From Actinomycetes bacterium (GTDB lineage: Bacteria; Actinomycetota; CALGFH01), in the NCBI GenBank assembly GCA_030152105.1, contig JASLIH010000399.1:1-30334 (forward strand): a DNA stretch of 30,334 nt. The letters run 5' to 3'. The stretch's first letter is position 1. Each line of letters starts with the position of its first letter. The translations under genes and the position numbers were made by a program. Below are positions 14,617 to 22,280 of this stretch, in pieces. Below the pieces are notes generated by a model. The model searched no databases, had not been told where the DNA came from, and saw only the letters and a list, made by a program, of their open reading frames with translations.

Positions 14617-15600
14617 CTAACGATATATCTTTGACACTCTTTGATGCAACGTCCGATTGATGGCGTCGATGCGGGCCCGGCTGGAGGGGTGGGAGCGGAG
14701 CAGGGATGCCATGCCCCGGGGCCGGGGGGCCGCCTGCTCGGCCTGGAGGAACAGCAGCAGCACCTGGACCAGGCCGGCGCCGTAGCCGAGCTCGGCCGCG
14801 TGGCGGTCGGCGGCGTGCTCGCCGGCCCGCGACAGGGCCGCCGCCAGCACCTTGGCCAGGCGGACGAGCAGGGCCAGGGGCAGCCAGAGCACGCCGAGGG
14901 CGACCACCAGGACGCTCCCGGCCAGGACCAGGACGCCGAGCACGACCAGCAGCACCGCCATGCCGAGGGCGCCGTCGGCGGCCCGCCCCCCCGACACCCC
15001 GCCGGTGCGGTCGCTGAGCCGGCGGAATGTCCGGGCCAGCCACCTGACGACCCCGCGGATGGCCCGCAGCAGCCGCTCGCCGGCCTCGAACGGCAGCAGG
15101 TACCACCAGCCGAGGATGATGGCCAGCGGGTGCAGCTGGCGGTGGTGGCCGACCTCGTGGGCCAGCACCGCCTCCAGCATGTCGTCGGGCAGCTCGCAGG
15201 CCACGCGGGTCACGGCCAGCATGTGGCCGCCGAGGGCGAACGCGTTGACCTGCCGTTTCTCCTCGACCCGGAGCAGGTAGCGGCCCGGGTCGGTGCCGGC
15301 CCGGCGGCAGACCCGCTCCAGCGCCGGGAGGATGCGGGCCAGCTCGGCCGGCCGCGGCCGGCGCAGGCTGCGGTACAGCAGCCGGGCCAGCCCGGCCTCC
15401 ACCGGGCGGATCTGGACCAGGGCGGCGCTGGCCGTCCAGGCGGCGCAGGCCAGGATCACCACCGTCACCGGCTCCCGGCCGGTCAGGACGGCCACCCCGT
15501 AGGCGGGCAGGGCCACCACCACCAACGACAGCAGCCAGATGAGGACCACGATGGCGAACATCCCGACCGAGGTCCCGCTGACCCGCTGCTGCGGCGGCAT
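14617..15600 (-). CDS. M48-family membrane metalloprotease (HtpX/Ste24-like)
   Basis: 327 residues. Two N-terminal membrane segments (about 11-40 and 44-64) are followed by the zinc motif HEVGH (148-152, within LAHEVGHHRQLHP). Two more hydrophobic stretches follow (about 213-248), and then AGEHAADRHAAE (259-270), which carries the third zinc ligand Glu261 and Asp265. This is the M48 layout: a membrane endopeptidase that degrades misfolded membrane proteins or processes peptides. ATG 15600 lacks a ribosome binding site and lies a few bases after a TACGTAT box, so a leaderless mRNA is possible. It is divergent from the VOC gene (49-bp gap) and followed by padR on the same strand. PadR may control this gene as well. 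Confidence 0.9.
   Translation of the reverse strand: MPPQQRVSGTSVGMFAIVVLIWLLSLVVVALPAYGVAVLTGREPVTVVILACAAWTASAALVQIRPVEAGLARLLYRSLRRPRPAELARILPALERVCRRAGTDPGRYLLRVEEKRQVNAFALGGHMLAVTRVACELPDDMLEAVLAHEVGHHRQLHPLAIILGWWYLLPFEAGERLLRAIRGVVRWLARTFRRLSDRTGGVSGGRAADGALGMAVLLVVLGVLVLAGSVLVVALGVLWLPLALLVRLAKVLAAALSRAGEHAADRHAAELGYGAGLVQVLLLFLQAEQAAPRPRGMASLLRSHPSSRARIDAINRTLHQRVSKIYR
14619..14632. promoter_or_regulatory. Probable PadR operator
   Basis: AACGATATATCTTT at 14619-14632 is a 14-bp dyad with one broken pair around the perfect core GATATATC. It lies 35 bp upstream of the padR start, within the last codons of the M48 gene, in an unusually A/T-rich patch that probably also contains the padR promoter. 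Confidence 0.6.
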
Positions 15601-15649
15601 GGGGCAACGATACGTAGAGTGTGCGGCAGGTGCGACGACTGGAGGACCC

Positions 15650-16162
15650 ATGCCCATCTTCCGGCTGAACCACGCCGTGCTGTATGTCCGCGACCTGGAG
15701 CGGAGCGTCGCCTTCTATCGCGACGCGCTCGGCTTCGAGCCCGTCATGCGGATGCCGGGGGCGGCGTTCGTGCAGGCGCCCGGCTCGACCAACGACCACG
15801 ACCTCGGCCTGTTCCAGATCGGCTCCGGGGCCGGCCCCTCGGAGGCCGGGCGGCGCACCGTCGGCCTCTACCATCTGGCCTGGGAGGTCGACACCCTGGC
15901 AGAGCTGGAGCGGCTGGCGGCCCGGCTGGCCGAGGCCGGCGCCCTGGCCGGCGCATCCGACCACGGCACGACCAAGAGCCTGTACGCCAAGGACCCCGAC
16001 GGCCTCGAGTTCGAGGTCGCCTGGGTGGTCCCGGCCGACCTGCTGGACGCCGACGCCCTGGCCGCCCGCGAGCGGATCGGCCCCCTCGACCTTGCCCGCG
16101 AGAAGGAGCGCTACGGCCCCGACACCAAGGGCGGCATCGGCATCTCGGTCCCCGTCCTCTGA
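15650..16162 (+). CDS. VOC-family protein (glyoxalase / extradiol-dioxygenase fold)
   Basis: 170 residues in two beta-alpha-beta-beta-beta modules. The first contains LNHAVLYVRDLERSVAFYRDALGF (His8) and the second LYHLAWEVD (His75) and DPDGLEFEVAWV (Glu120/Glu122), giving the usual His-His-Glu metal site. Relatives include ring-cleaving catechol 2,3-dioxygenases (CatE type), glyoxalase-like enzymes and resistance proteins; the substrate cannot be deduced. ATG 15650 has GGAGG six bases upstream. It ends 2 bp before a 16-bp hairpin shared with the convergent NlpC/P60 gene. Confidence 0.88.
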   Translation: MPIFRLNHAVLYVRDLERSVAFYRDALGFEPVMRMPGAAFVQAPGSTNDHDLGLFQIGSGAGPSEAGRRTVGLYHLAWEVDTLAELERLAARLAEAGALAGASDHGTTKSLYAKDPDGLEFEVAWVVPADLLDADALAARERIGPLDLAREKERYGPDTKGGIGISVPVL

Positions 16163-16163
16163 C

Positions 16164-16200
16164 TACGGAAGGCCCGCCGGGCTTCGGCGGGCCTTCCGTA
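16164..16200. terminator. Bidirectional terminator between VOC and NlpC/P60 genes
   Basis: Perfect 16-bp stem (16164-16179, TACGGAAGGCCCGCCG, with 16185-16200) and a 5-base loop. It starts 2 bp after the VOC stop and lies 20 bp beyond the stop of the convergent gene. Confidence 0.92.
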
Positions 16201-16219
16201 TGGGGGATCTGAGGGTGGG

Positions 16220-17260
16220 CTAGCCGTTGGGGCGGGCGTAGCCGACGATGCTGCTGCCGAGCGACTGGACGCGCACGTAGTCGCCGGTGTGGGTGGCCGA
16301 GATGCGCTGCCCGCCGCCGATGTAGATGGACACGTGCGAGATCGGGCTGTAGTAGAAGATCAGGTCGCCCGGCTGGAGCTCGCTGGCCGAGATGCGGCGG
16401 CCGACATTGAACTGGGAAGAACTGGAGTGGGGGAGCGAGACCCCGGCCTGCCGCCAGGCCATCATGGTCAGCCCCGAGCAGTCGTAGCAGCCCGGGCCCG
16501 CGCCGCCGTAGCAGTAGGGCTTGCCGACCTGGGCCCTGGCGTAGGCGACGGCCGCCGCGCCCGAGCCGCTGCCGCCACCGCCGCCACCCGAGGGCGGGGG
16601 CGCGACCGGGCCGCCGGACGGCGGGCTGGGAGCCGAGGGGCGGTCGGCGGCGCGCATCCGCGACAGCAGGGCCCTGGTCCTGTCGGCGGCCCGCTCGACC
16701 TCGGCCTTCTTGGCCGCCAGGCGCTGGACCTCGGCCGCCTGGGCCTTCTCGGCCGCGACCAGGTTGCGCTTCCGCTCGTCAAAGGCCTTGCCGGCCACCC
16801 CGAGCTGGTCCATCAGGTCGCCGTCGTGCGCGGCCAGCAGGTCGAGCACCTGGACGCGGGCGATGGCGGCGGCCGGGTCGTCGGAGCCGAGCACGGCCGC
16901 CACGGCGCTGCCGGCACCCTGGACATAGGCCGCGGACGCCCGGGCGCCGAGGGTCGCCTGGAGCTTGCGCACGTCGGCTTCGGCCCCGTTGGCCTCGGCC
17001 CGGAGGCCGTTGAGGGACCGCCGGATCTTCTTCAGCGCCTCGTTGCTCTGGTTGTACTGCTCGACCAGCTGGTCGGCCTGCCGGTTCTGCTGGTCGAGCT
17101 GGTCCTTGAGACGGGCGGAGGTGGCCGGGGTCGCCAACGCTGTCATGGGTCCGTTCGACAGCAACGTCAGGGGCAGCAGGATGGCCGCAAGCAGCACGCT
17201 GCGGGCAGCGTGACGCGACCAGCGACGGTGGGGGGTCCGTCGAGCGCCTAACGGCGGCAA
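16220..17260 (-). CDS. Secreted NlpC/P60 peptidoglycan endopeptidase with coiled coil (RipA-like)
   Basis: 346 residues from TTG 17260, which has AAAGGAGG eight bases upstream. A signal/anchor segment (about 20-45, SVLLAAILLPLTLLSNG) is followed by a coiled coil (about 48-205), a Pro/Gly/Ser linker (208-236) and a C-terminal NlpC/P60 domain. Cys261 lies in YDCSGLT, His309 in ISHVSIYIGGG, and a polar third residue is probably His324 in SATHTGD. The enzyme cleaves stem peptides outside the membrane, and the coiled coil usually mediates control by FtsEX. The 5' leader is long and highly structured with its own promoter, which suggests riboregulation; in actinobacteria such genes are often controlled by c-di-AMP riboswitches. 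Confidence 0.93.
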   Translation of the reverse strand: MPPLGARRTPHRRWSRHAARSVLLAAILLPLTLLSNGPMTALATPATSARLKDQLDQQNRQADQLVEQYNQSNEALKKIRRSLNGLRAEANGAEADVRKLQATLGARASAAYVQGAGSAVAAVLGSDDPAAAIARVQVLDLLAAHDGDLMDQLGVAGKAFDERKRNLVAAEKAQAAEVQRLAAKKAEVERAADRTRALLSRMRAADRPSAPSPPSGGPVAPPPSGGGGGGSGSGAAAVAYARAQVGKPYCYGGAGPGCYDCSGLTMMAWRQAGVSLPHSSSSQFNVGRRISASELQPGDLIFYYSPISHVSIYIGGGQRISATHTGDYVRVQSLGSSIVGYARPNG

Positions 17261-17279
17261 GAGCCCGTCCTCCTTTCCA

Positions 17280-17410
17280 CCCGCCTCAAGTGGCCGGACA
17301 CAGGCTGGGCGCGTTGCAGATGGGGGCCGCGCCCTCTCCTCCGTTGGGGGTCGGAGGAGCCGTTCACGGTGAATCGTGTCCGTCCGGTGATCATTCCGTG
17401 ACCAAACGGG
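17280..17410 (-). ncRNA. Structured 5' leader of the NlpC/P60 gene, candidate c-di-AMP (ydaO-type) riboswitch or new element
   Basis: On the minus strand: outer pairing CCCGUUU (17410-17404) with AGGCGGG (17286-17280); next CGGACAC (17382-17376) with GUGUCCG (17301-17295); inside these, an 8-bp hairpin (17352-17359 with 17336-17343) and a 7-bp hairpin (17328-17334 with 17307-17313). The 3' end, GGCCACUUGAGGCGGG before AAAGGAGG, resembles the end of actinobacterial ydaO elements and lies next to the ribosome binding site. A promoter ends just upstream. I could not match every conserved core motif of ydaO, so the class is tentative; that the leader is structured is well supported. Confidence 0.5.
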
Positions 17411-17414
17411 CCGG

Positions 17415-17444
17415 ACTGTAGCGCGCTTCTGCGGGATTCGCCAA
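17415..17444 (-). promoter_or_regulatory. Promoter of the NlpC/P60 leader
   Basis: Minus-strand TTGGCG (17444-17439), 18-bp spacer, TACAGT (17420-17415). Transcription would begin a few bases later, right at the first helix of the leader. Further left, TGCAATTGCA (17464-17473) is a perfect 10-bp palindrome that could be an operator for either divergent gene. The remaining bases 17474-17599 show only the GGGGAG site of the DUF3263 gene. Confidence 0.5.
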
Positions 17445-17599
17445 ATCCTGTGGTCATACGGTGTGCAATTGCATCCGTGGCTTGCCCCCGCAAGATGTAG
17501 CGCTTATGGTTCGGCCCAGCACTAGATCTTGCGTGTCCGATACCGCCCGTCCTGGGACGCAGCCCGGTCCCTGCCTCCGGAGAACTGCGGGGAGAGCAC

Positions 17600-17938
17600 G
17601 TGGAGAACTACGCATGGGAGCAGGCCGCCGGGGCCCCCGGGCTGCCGGAGGCCTGCCAGCGTGCCGGCGCCGCCGGTCCCCTCGGGGAGCGGGAGCGGAG
17701 CGTCCTGGCCTTCGAGCGCCAGTGGTGGCGTCACGCCGGCGCCAAGGAGGAGGCTATCCGGCGCGAGTTCGCTGTCGGGCCCACCGCCTACTATCAGCTC
17801 CTCAGCCGGCTGATCGACGACCCGGCAGCCATCGCCTATGACCCCATGCTGGTCAAGCGCCTCCAGCGCCAGCGCGCCTCCCGGCGCCGCCAGCGCAGCC
17901 GGGATAGGCTCAGCCCACACCCGAGCGGAGGCTCCTAG
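17600..17938 (+). CDS. DUF3263 domain-containing protein
   Basis: 112 residues, soluble and basic at the C-terminus. LGERERSVLAFERQWWRHAGAKEEAIRREF, then GPTAYYQLLSRLIDDP and DPMLVKRLQRQRASRRRQR, is the actinobacterial DUF3263 pattern. It looks like a small helix-turn-helix protein (sigma region 4-like), so DNA binding is plausible but unproven. The GTG at 17600 has GGGGAG upstream. The LytR_C gene follows after 12 bp, a pairing I remember as common in actinobacteria. It is divergent from the NlpC/P60 gene. Confidence 0.88.
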   Translation: MENYAWEQAAGAPGLPEACQRAGAAGPLGERERSVLAFERQWWRHAGAKEEAIRREFAVGPTAYYQLLSRLIDDPAAIAYDPMLVKRLQRQRASRRRQRSRDRLSPHPSGGS

Positions 17939-17950
17939 GAGGGGGTTCCC

Positions 17951-18490
17951 GTGAAACCCGGTCCGACGGCCCGGGCGGCACTTGTGCTGTTGGCGTTTCT
18001 GGCCGTGTTCACGATCGTCGACCGGATGTCAGCGCCCGACGGTGGCCGGCGCACGGCCGCCGCCCCGCCGGGGGCGGTCACCCTGGAGCCGGACACCAGC
18101 GCGGCGGCGACGACCACGACCGCCCCGCCAACGACCACCACCCGGCCGACGACCACCACCGCCCCGCCGACCACCAAGCGGGCCACCGAGCCGACCCTGC
18201 GCCCCGCCGGCGGGGTCACCGTCCAGGTCCTCAACGGCGTCTGGGTGACCGGCCTGGCCCACCGGGTGGCCAGCCAGGTGCGGACGGCCGGCTACGACGT
18301 GGTCGCGGCCAAGACCGCCCTGGGCAGCTACTCGGTCTCCCGCGTCTACTACACCGGCGGCCACCGGGCCGACGCCGAGGCCTTCAAGGAGCGCTTCCCG
18401 GCCTTCGCCGTGGTCGAGCCGGCCCCGGCCAACCTGTCGCGCCGGGTCGCCCTCCACGTGGTCATCGGCAAGGACTACCCGGGCGTCTGA
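17951..18490 (+). CDS. LytR_C-domain membrane protein
   Basis: 179 residues. One N-terminal membrane segment (about 8-24, RAALVLLAFLAVFTIVDRM) is followed by a Thr/Pro-rich spacer (about 50-78) that would span the wall, then a LytR_C domain (about 86-178; VTVQVLNGVWVTGLAHRVASQVRTAGYDVVAAK, VYYTGGHRADAEAF). LytR_C is often found at the end of LytR-CpsA-Psr enzymes or alone on anchored proteins; its function is not settled but is linked to wall polymers. GTG 17951 has AGGAGG upstream. It forms an operon with the DUF3263 gene and ends before a hairpin terminator. Confidence 0.9.
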   Translation: MKPGPTARAALVLLAFLAVFTIVDRMSAPDGGRRTAAAPPGAVTLEPDTSAAATTTTAPPTTTTRPTTTTAPPTTKRATEPTLRPAGGVTVQVLNGVWVTGLAHRVASQVRTAGYDVVAAKTALGSYSVSRVYYTGGHRADAEAFKERFPAFAVVEPAPANLSRRVALHVVIGKDYPGV

Positions 18491-18529
18491 ACGAGGCCCT
18501 TGACTATGGCACAGGCGCTCTTGGGGGCC

Positions 18530-18551
18530 GTGGGGGAGCGAGCTCCCCCAC
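18530..18551. terminator. Bidirectional hairpin between LytR_C and otsA genes
   Basis: GTGGGGGAG (18530-18538) pairs with CTCCCCCAC (18543-18551) across the loop CGAG: a perfect 9-bp stem between two convergent genes, 39 bp after one stop and 18 bp after the other. Confidence 0.8.
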
Positions 18552-18569
18552 ATGGATCGGGGACGGCCA

Positions 18570-20024
18570 TCAGTTGTCCGAGCGGAGCCGGGTCAGGTCT
18601 CCCCGTTGGGCGGCGAACCAGTTCTGGGGCGGGAGCGCGGTGGCGCCGTCGCGGAGCAGGGCGGCCCGCTTGGCCCGCTCGTCGGGAGGGAGCTCGAGGG
18701 CGGTGACGATGGTCTCGGCCAGCTCGGCGGTGTCGAAGGGGTTCACCAGGAGGGCGCCGGGGCCGAGGTCGTCGGCCGCGCCGGCGTTGCGGGACAGGAT
18801 CAGCACCAGGTCGCGCCGGCTGATCACCGGGCCCTCCTTGGCCACCAGGTTCATGCCGTCCCAGACCGGGTTGACGATCAGCACGTCGGCGGCGGCCATG
18901 GCGGCCAGGGCCCGCGGGTAGTTGTCCCGCAGGTCCAGCAGTACCGGCTCCCAGGTCCGGGTCCGGAAGCGCTCGTTGATGGACTCGGCCAGGGCCTTCA
19001 CCTCGGCTGTGTACGCCTGGTACTCGGGCAGGTCGCGCCGGGAGGGATAGGTGAGGGCGTAGTGGACCACCCGCCCCCTGGCCCGCGGGTTGCGCTCCAG
19101 GAACATGCCATAGCCCTCAAGCCCGCGCAGGATGTTCTTGGACAGCTCCAGGCGGTCGACCCGGACGATCAGGCGGCGCCCCCTGGCCAGCTCGGTCACG
19201 GCCCGGCCGTGGGCGCGGACGTCGGGCTGGGCGGCCCGCTCCTGGAGGGCGTCGCCGTCCACCCCGAGGGGGTAGGTGCGCACCTGCACGGTCCGGCCGT
19301 CGCCGGCCCGGACCGTGTGCCGCTCGAAGTCGACGCCGAAGCCGGCCTCAAGGCAGCAGTGGAGGAAGTTGCGGGCCCAGCGGGGGACCAGGAACCCGAG
19401 CAGGTCGGCCCCGAGCATCCCCTCCAGGATCGCCCCCGCGGCCCGGCCCGGCAGCATCAGGAAGTAGCCAGGGCCGGCCCACGGGCAGTGGCTGAAGTGG
19501 GCGACGCGCAGGTCGGGCCGGCGCTGGCGCAGCATCGCCGGGACCAGGGCCAGGTGGTAGTCCTGCACGAAGACCTCGCCCCCGTGGTCGGCCTCGTCGT
19601 CACAGGCGGCGGCGAAGGCCTGGTTGACGCCCTCGTAGTGCTGCCAGGCGACCCTGAAGCCGCGGTCGAAGCGGGGGTGGCGGGGCACGTCGAACAGGTA
19701 GTGGTGTAGGAACCAGATCGTCCGGTTGGCCACCCGGTTGTAGTAGCCCTGGTACTCGCGGGGGTCGAAGACGAGGCTGCGCAGGCGCACCGGGCCCTGG
19801 GCGAGCTCGATGGTCCGCAGCCGCCCCGAGCGGGCGACCCGCCGGGCCGCCACCCGGTCCCCGTCGCTGATCGCCGCCGCCACCCAGGTGCCGCCCTGGC
19901 CGGCCAGCGCCGGGCCGAGGGCGGTGACCATGCCGCCGGCACCCCGGCCCGAGGAGAGGTTGCCGTCGTCGTCGATCTCGAACTGGACCGGACCGCGGTT
20001 GGAGGCCACCACCAACTCGGCCAT
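18570..20024 (-). CDS. otsA: Trehalose-6-phosphate synthase (GT20)
   Basis: 484 residues. It makes trehalose 6-phosphate from a nucleotide-glucose and glucose 6-phosphate. It begins MAELVVASNRGPVQF, with GGMVTALGPAL (the glycine-rich GGL/V-T-A loop), VQDYHLALVPAMLR, HFSHCPWAGP, RVDRLELSKNILRGLEGY, VNPVWDGMNLVAKEGP and a final GALLVNPFDTAELAETI. These follow GT20 order, although NPVWDGMN replaces the commoner TPLRDGMN. ATG 20024 is chosen because the 35 in-frame codons before it have poor codon bias. It lies 128 bp downstream of the HAD phosphatase gene on the same strand; that gap shows no clear signal, so co-transcription is uncertain. Product use depends on a phosphatase, perhaps the HAD neighbour. 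Confidence 0.93.
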   Translation of the reverse strand: MAELVVASNRGPVQFEIDDDGNLSSGRGAGGMVTALGPALAGQGGTWVAAAISDGDRVAARRVARSGRLRTIELAQGPVRLRSLVFDPREYQGYYNRVANRTIWFLHHYLFDVPRHPRFDRGFRVAWQHYEGVNQAFAAACDDEADHGGEVFVQDYHLALVPAMLRQRRPDLRVAHFSHCPWAGPGYFLMLPGRAAGAILEGMLGADLLGFLVPRWARNFLHCCLEAGFGVDFERHTVRAGDGRTVQVRTYPLGVDGDALQERAAQPDVRAHGRAVTELARGRRLIVRVDRLELSKNILRGLEGYGMFLERNPRARGRVVHYALTYPSRRDLPEYQAYTAEVKALAESINERFRTRTWEPVLLDLRDNYPRALAAMAAADVLIVNPVWDGMNLVAKEGPVISRRDLVLILSRNAGAADDLGPGALLVNPFDTAELAETIVTALELPPDERAKRAALLRDGATALPPQNWFAAQRGDLTRLRSDN

Positions 20025-20152
20025 CGTGGCAAAACCGCCCTTTCGGCGTCCCGGGGAACCCGTCTGCTCTAGATGCATCCTGGCATTCCTGAACGGGACG
20101 GTCGACCGGATCCAAAGAGGACGAGGCATGACCCAGACGGGCGACCCGGCGG

Positions 20153-21010
20153 CTAGCGACCCGGCATCCGCTCCAGCAGGGCGTTGACGGCCTCGGCCCA
20201 GCCCTGGCCGGCGGGCGAGGGGGTGACGATCACCGTGGTGGCGGGGTCGCCGAGGCCGGCCGCCCAGGCGCCGTTGGCGACCAGGAACATGGCCCCGGCC
20301 ACGCCCGCGAGCTCGAGGTCGGCCGGGCTGTCGCCGATGGCCGCGACCTGGGCCCGGTCGAGGCCGCGGCCGGCCAGGTAGGCGGCGGCGGTGCCGGCCT
20401 TGCTGACCCCGCCCGGCAGCAGGTGGTAGGCGTGGGCCGGGCCGGGGCCGAGATGGGGGTAGGCGCCGCGCAGGCGGCCGTTGTCGAGCAGCCGGGCCCA
20501 GCCCAGACCGCGGCCTGCCAGCAGGGCGTCGGCCTCGGCCACATCGGCCTGCCCGCGGAGCAGGAAGGTGCCACGCCGCCCGAGGTGCCAGGGGGTGTGG
20601 GGCTCGAGGCGGCCGGCGAACGCCTCCAGCAGCACGGCCAGGGCGCCCGACCGCTCGAGGGCCTCGGCCGGGCAGGCGCCAAGGTCCCGGGGCGCGTCGC
20701 CCCAGACGAGCTCGGACTCCCGGCCCCGGACCAGCACGGTGCCCAGCTCGGCGATGGCGTCGCGGGTCCCCAGCAGCCGGCCCGTCTCCCGGAGCTGGGC
20801 GGCCGTGCGCCCCGAGACCAGCACCACCTCCAGCCCGGCCACCTGCGCGGCGACCAGGGCCTCGGCCGCGACCAGGGTCGGCTTCCCGTCCAGGTCGGCC
20901 AGCAGCGACCCGTCCCGGCCGACCAGGGTGCCGTCGACGTCGGAGAGCAGCAGCGCCGGGGCGAGCCGTTCCAGCACCGCCCCGGCGTCGGCCAGGGCCA
21001 GGCCGGGCAC
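20153..21010 (-). CDS. HAD-IIB sugar phosphatase (probable glucosyl/mannosyl-3-phosphoglycerate phosphatase)
   Basis: 285 residues. HAD motif I is SDVDGTL (Asp24 and Asp26), motif II VLVSGRT, motif III the lysine in GGVSKAGTAAAYL, and motif IV AIGDSPADLELA, with a type IIB cap. This subgroup includes mannosyl-3-phosphoglycerate phosphatase and trehalose-6-phosphate phosphatase. The GTG start at 21010 lies one base after the stop of the GT81 synthase gene (TAG-C-GTG), so the two are translationally coupled, and the natural substrate is the phosphorylated product of that enzyme. Action on trehalose 6-phosphate from the nearby otsA product is an alternative. Confidence 0.85.
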   Translation of the reverse strand: MPGLALADAGAVLERLAPALLLSDVDGTLVGRDGSLLADLDGKPTLVAAEALVAAQVAGLEVVLVSGRTAAQLRETGRLLGTRDAIAELGTVLVRGRESELVWGDAPRDLGACPAEALERSGALAVLLEAFAGRLEPHTPWHLGRRGTFLLRGQADVAEADALLAGRGLGWARLLDNGRLRGAYPHLGPGPAHAYHLLPGGVSKAGTAAAYLAGRGLDRAQVAAIGDSPADLELAGVAGAMFLVANGAWAAGLGDPATTVIVTPSPAGQGWAEAVNALLERMPGR

Positions 21011-21011
21011 G

Positions 21012-22007
21012 CTACCCGTCGGCGGCGACGGGATCGGCCCGCCGCCGCCGGTAGTCGTCGACGGTCACGATCGGCGGCCGGCGGGTGGTGACGATCTCGC
21101 GCGGCTCGGGCCGGTAGTCGTACAGCTGGTTGGAGAACTGGACCAGGGTGGTGGCGAAGTTCCCCGGAGCCGAGCGGCCCTCCTCGGCCAGCCGCAGGAA
21201 CGCCGCCTGGAGGATGCCGAAGCTCATCCGGCCAAGGGCCTGCATGTCCTGGTTGCGGTGGACGCGCCGGTCCAGGTCGACCTGGGCGATGGCATCGACC
21301 CCGAAGCGGGCCGCGATGTCGACCAGCAGGCCCAGCTCGACCCCGTAGCCGGAGAAGAACGGCACCTGCTCCAGGGTCTCGCGGCGCCCGGCGTACTCGC
21401 CCGACAGCGGCTGCACGATACCCGCCAGCTCGGGCCAGAGCAGGTTGACGAGCGGGCGGGCCAGCAGCTCGGTGACCCGGCCGCCACCGGTGGCCCGCAG
21501 GGCGTTGCGCTCGCGGATGGGCCGCTCGTAGAACGCCTTCACGTACTGGATCTCGGGGTTCTCCAGGAGCGGGCCGAGCAGCCCGTACACGAAGCGGGCG
21601 TGGAAGTTGCGGATGTCGGCGTCGATGAAGCAGATGAGGTCGCCCTTGCAGACGTGCAGGCTCTTCCAGAGGGCCTCGCCCTTGCCCGACCCCGGGCCCT
21701 CGCGGGCCAGGACGTCGTGCTCGAGGAACACCCGCGCCCCCTCGGCCTCCGCTGTGGCCGCGGTGTCGTCGGCCGAGCCGGCGTCAATGACCACGATCTC
21801 GTCGACCAGGCGGGCCCGCTCGACGAGGTTGCGACGCAGGTTCTTGACGATGCCGCCGACGGTCGCGGCCTCGTCGCGGGTCGGCAGGCAGACCGAGACG
21901 CTCAGCCCGAGCCGCTCCTTGGCCGCGCGGAGCTTGGCCGGCGGCTCGAACTGGCTGTGGTGGAAGGTCCGGTTGCCGAACCACTCCCAGGTGTCGATGT
22001 CGGTCAT
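21012..22007 (-). CDS. gpgS: Glucosyl- (or mannosyl-) 3-phosphoglycerate synthase (GT81)
   Basis: 331 residues. A retaining GT-A glycosyltransferase that transfers glucose (GpgS) or mannose (MpgS) from a nucleotide sugar to 3-phosphoglycerate, the first step to the solutes glucosyl- or mannosylglycerate. Landmarks: VSVCLPTRDEAATVGGIV (about 37-54), EIVVIDAGSADDTA, GSGKGEALWKSL, the metal motif DAD (129-131, in FIDADIRNF) and QPLSGEYAGRRETL with FFSGYGVELGLL. ATG 22007 has GGAGA upstream. It is followed at once by the HAD phosphatase gene. GT81 contains both mycobacterial GpgS and Rubrobacter MpgS; I cannot settle the sugar from sequence by eye. In mycobacteria the product also primes methylglucose lipopolysaccharide. 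Confidence 0.9.
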   Translation of the reverse strand: MTDIDTWEWFGNRTFHHSQFEPPAKLRAAKERLGLSVSVCLPTRDEAATVGGIVKNLRRNLVERARLVDEIVVIDAGSADDTAATAEAEGARVFLEHDVLAREGPGSGKGEALWKSLHVCKGDLICFIDADIRNFHARFVYGLLGPLLENPEIQYVKAFYERPIRERNALRATGGGRVTELLARPLVNLLWPELAGIVQPLSGEYAGRRETLEQVPFFSGYGVELGLLVDIAARFGVDAIAQVDLDRRVHRNQDMQALGRMSFGILQAAFLRLAEEGRSAPGNFATTLVQFSNQLYDYRPEPREIVTTRRPPIVTVDDYRRRRADPVAADG

Positions 22008-22108
22008 CGGTTCTCCAGTACCCGGCCCCCAGGGGATCATGCCCCTCCGGTGTTGCAGCCAAGCAGCGTGCCAGGGCAAGCTGGGTACCACAACTTCATA
22101 CCTCAGGC

Positions 22109-22217
22109 GACGCATCCAGAGGGGCGGAGGGACCGGCCCGACGAAGCCCCGGCAACCTCCTCCGGACGAGGAAGGTGCCACTTCCGGCCTTGCCACCGTG
22201 GCGAGGGAAGATGCGCC
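22109..22217 (+). ncRNA. SAM-I (S-box) riboswitch
   Basis: P1 is CGCATC (22111-22116) with GATGCG (22210-22215). After it come the hallmark AGAGGGGCGGAGGGACCGG, then CCCGACGAAGCCCCGGCAACC, a variable hairpin, GAAGGTGCCACTTCC and GGGAAGATGCG, in exact S-box order. It is transcribed toward threonine synthase, whose ATG is 65 bp beyond P1. Binds S-adenosylmethionine. A 10-bp hairpin (22213-22240, with a 2-base bulge) shares three bases with the P1 3' strand and so competes with it. No U-run follows. A promoter upstream of P1 could not be fixed. Confidence 0.96.
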
Positions 22218-22280
22218 GAGCGGTTGAGTGACCGCGGCGCGACGTCGCCCCACGACGAGCCCCGGAGGTCGACGACCGCC

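Noticed and set aside
20105..20187. Small plus-strand open frame starting ATGACCCAG near 20128
   Set aside because: No ribosome binding site, antisense to the end of the HAD gene, no motif.
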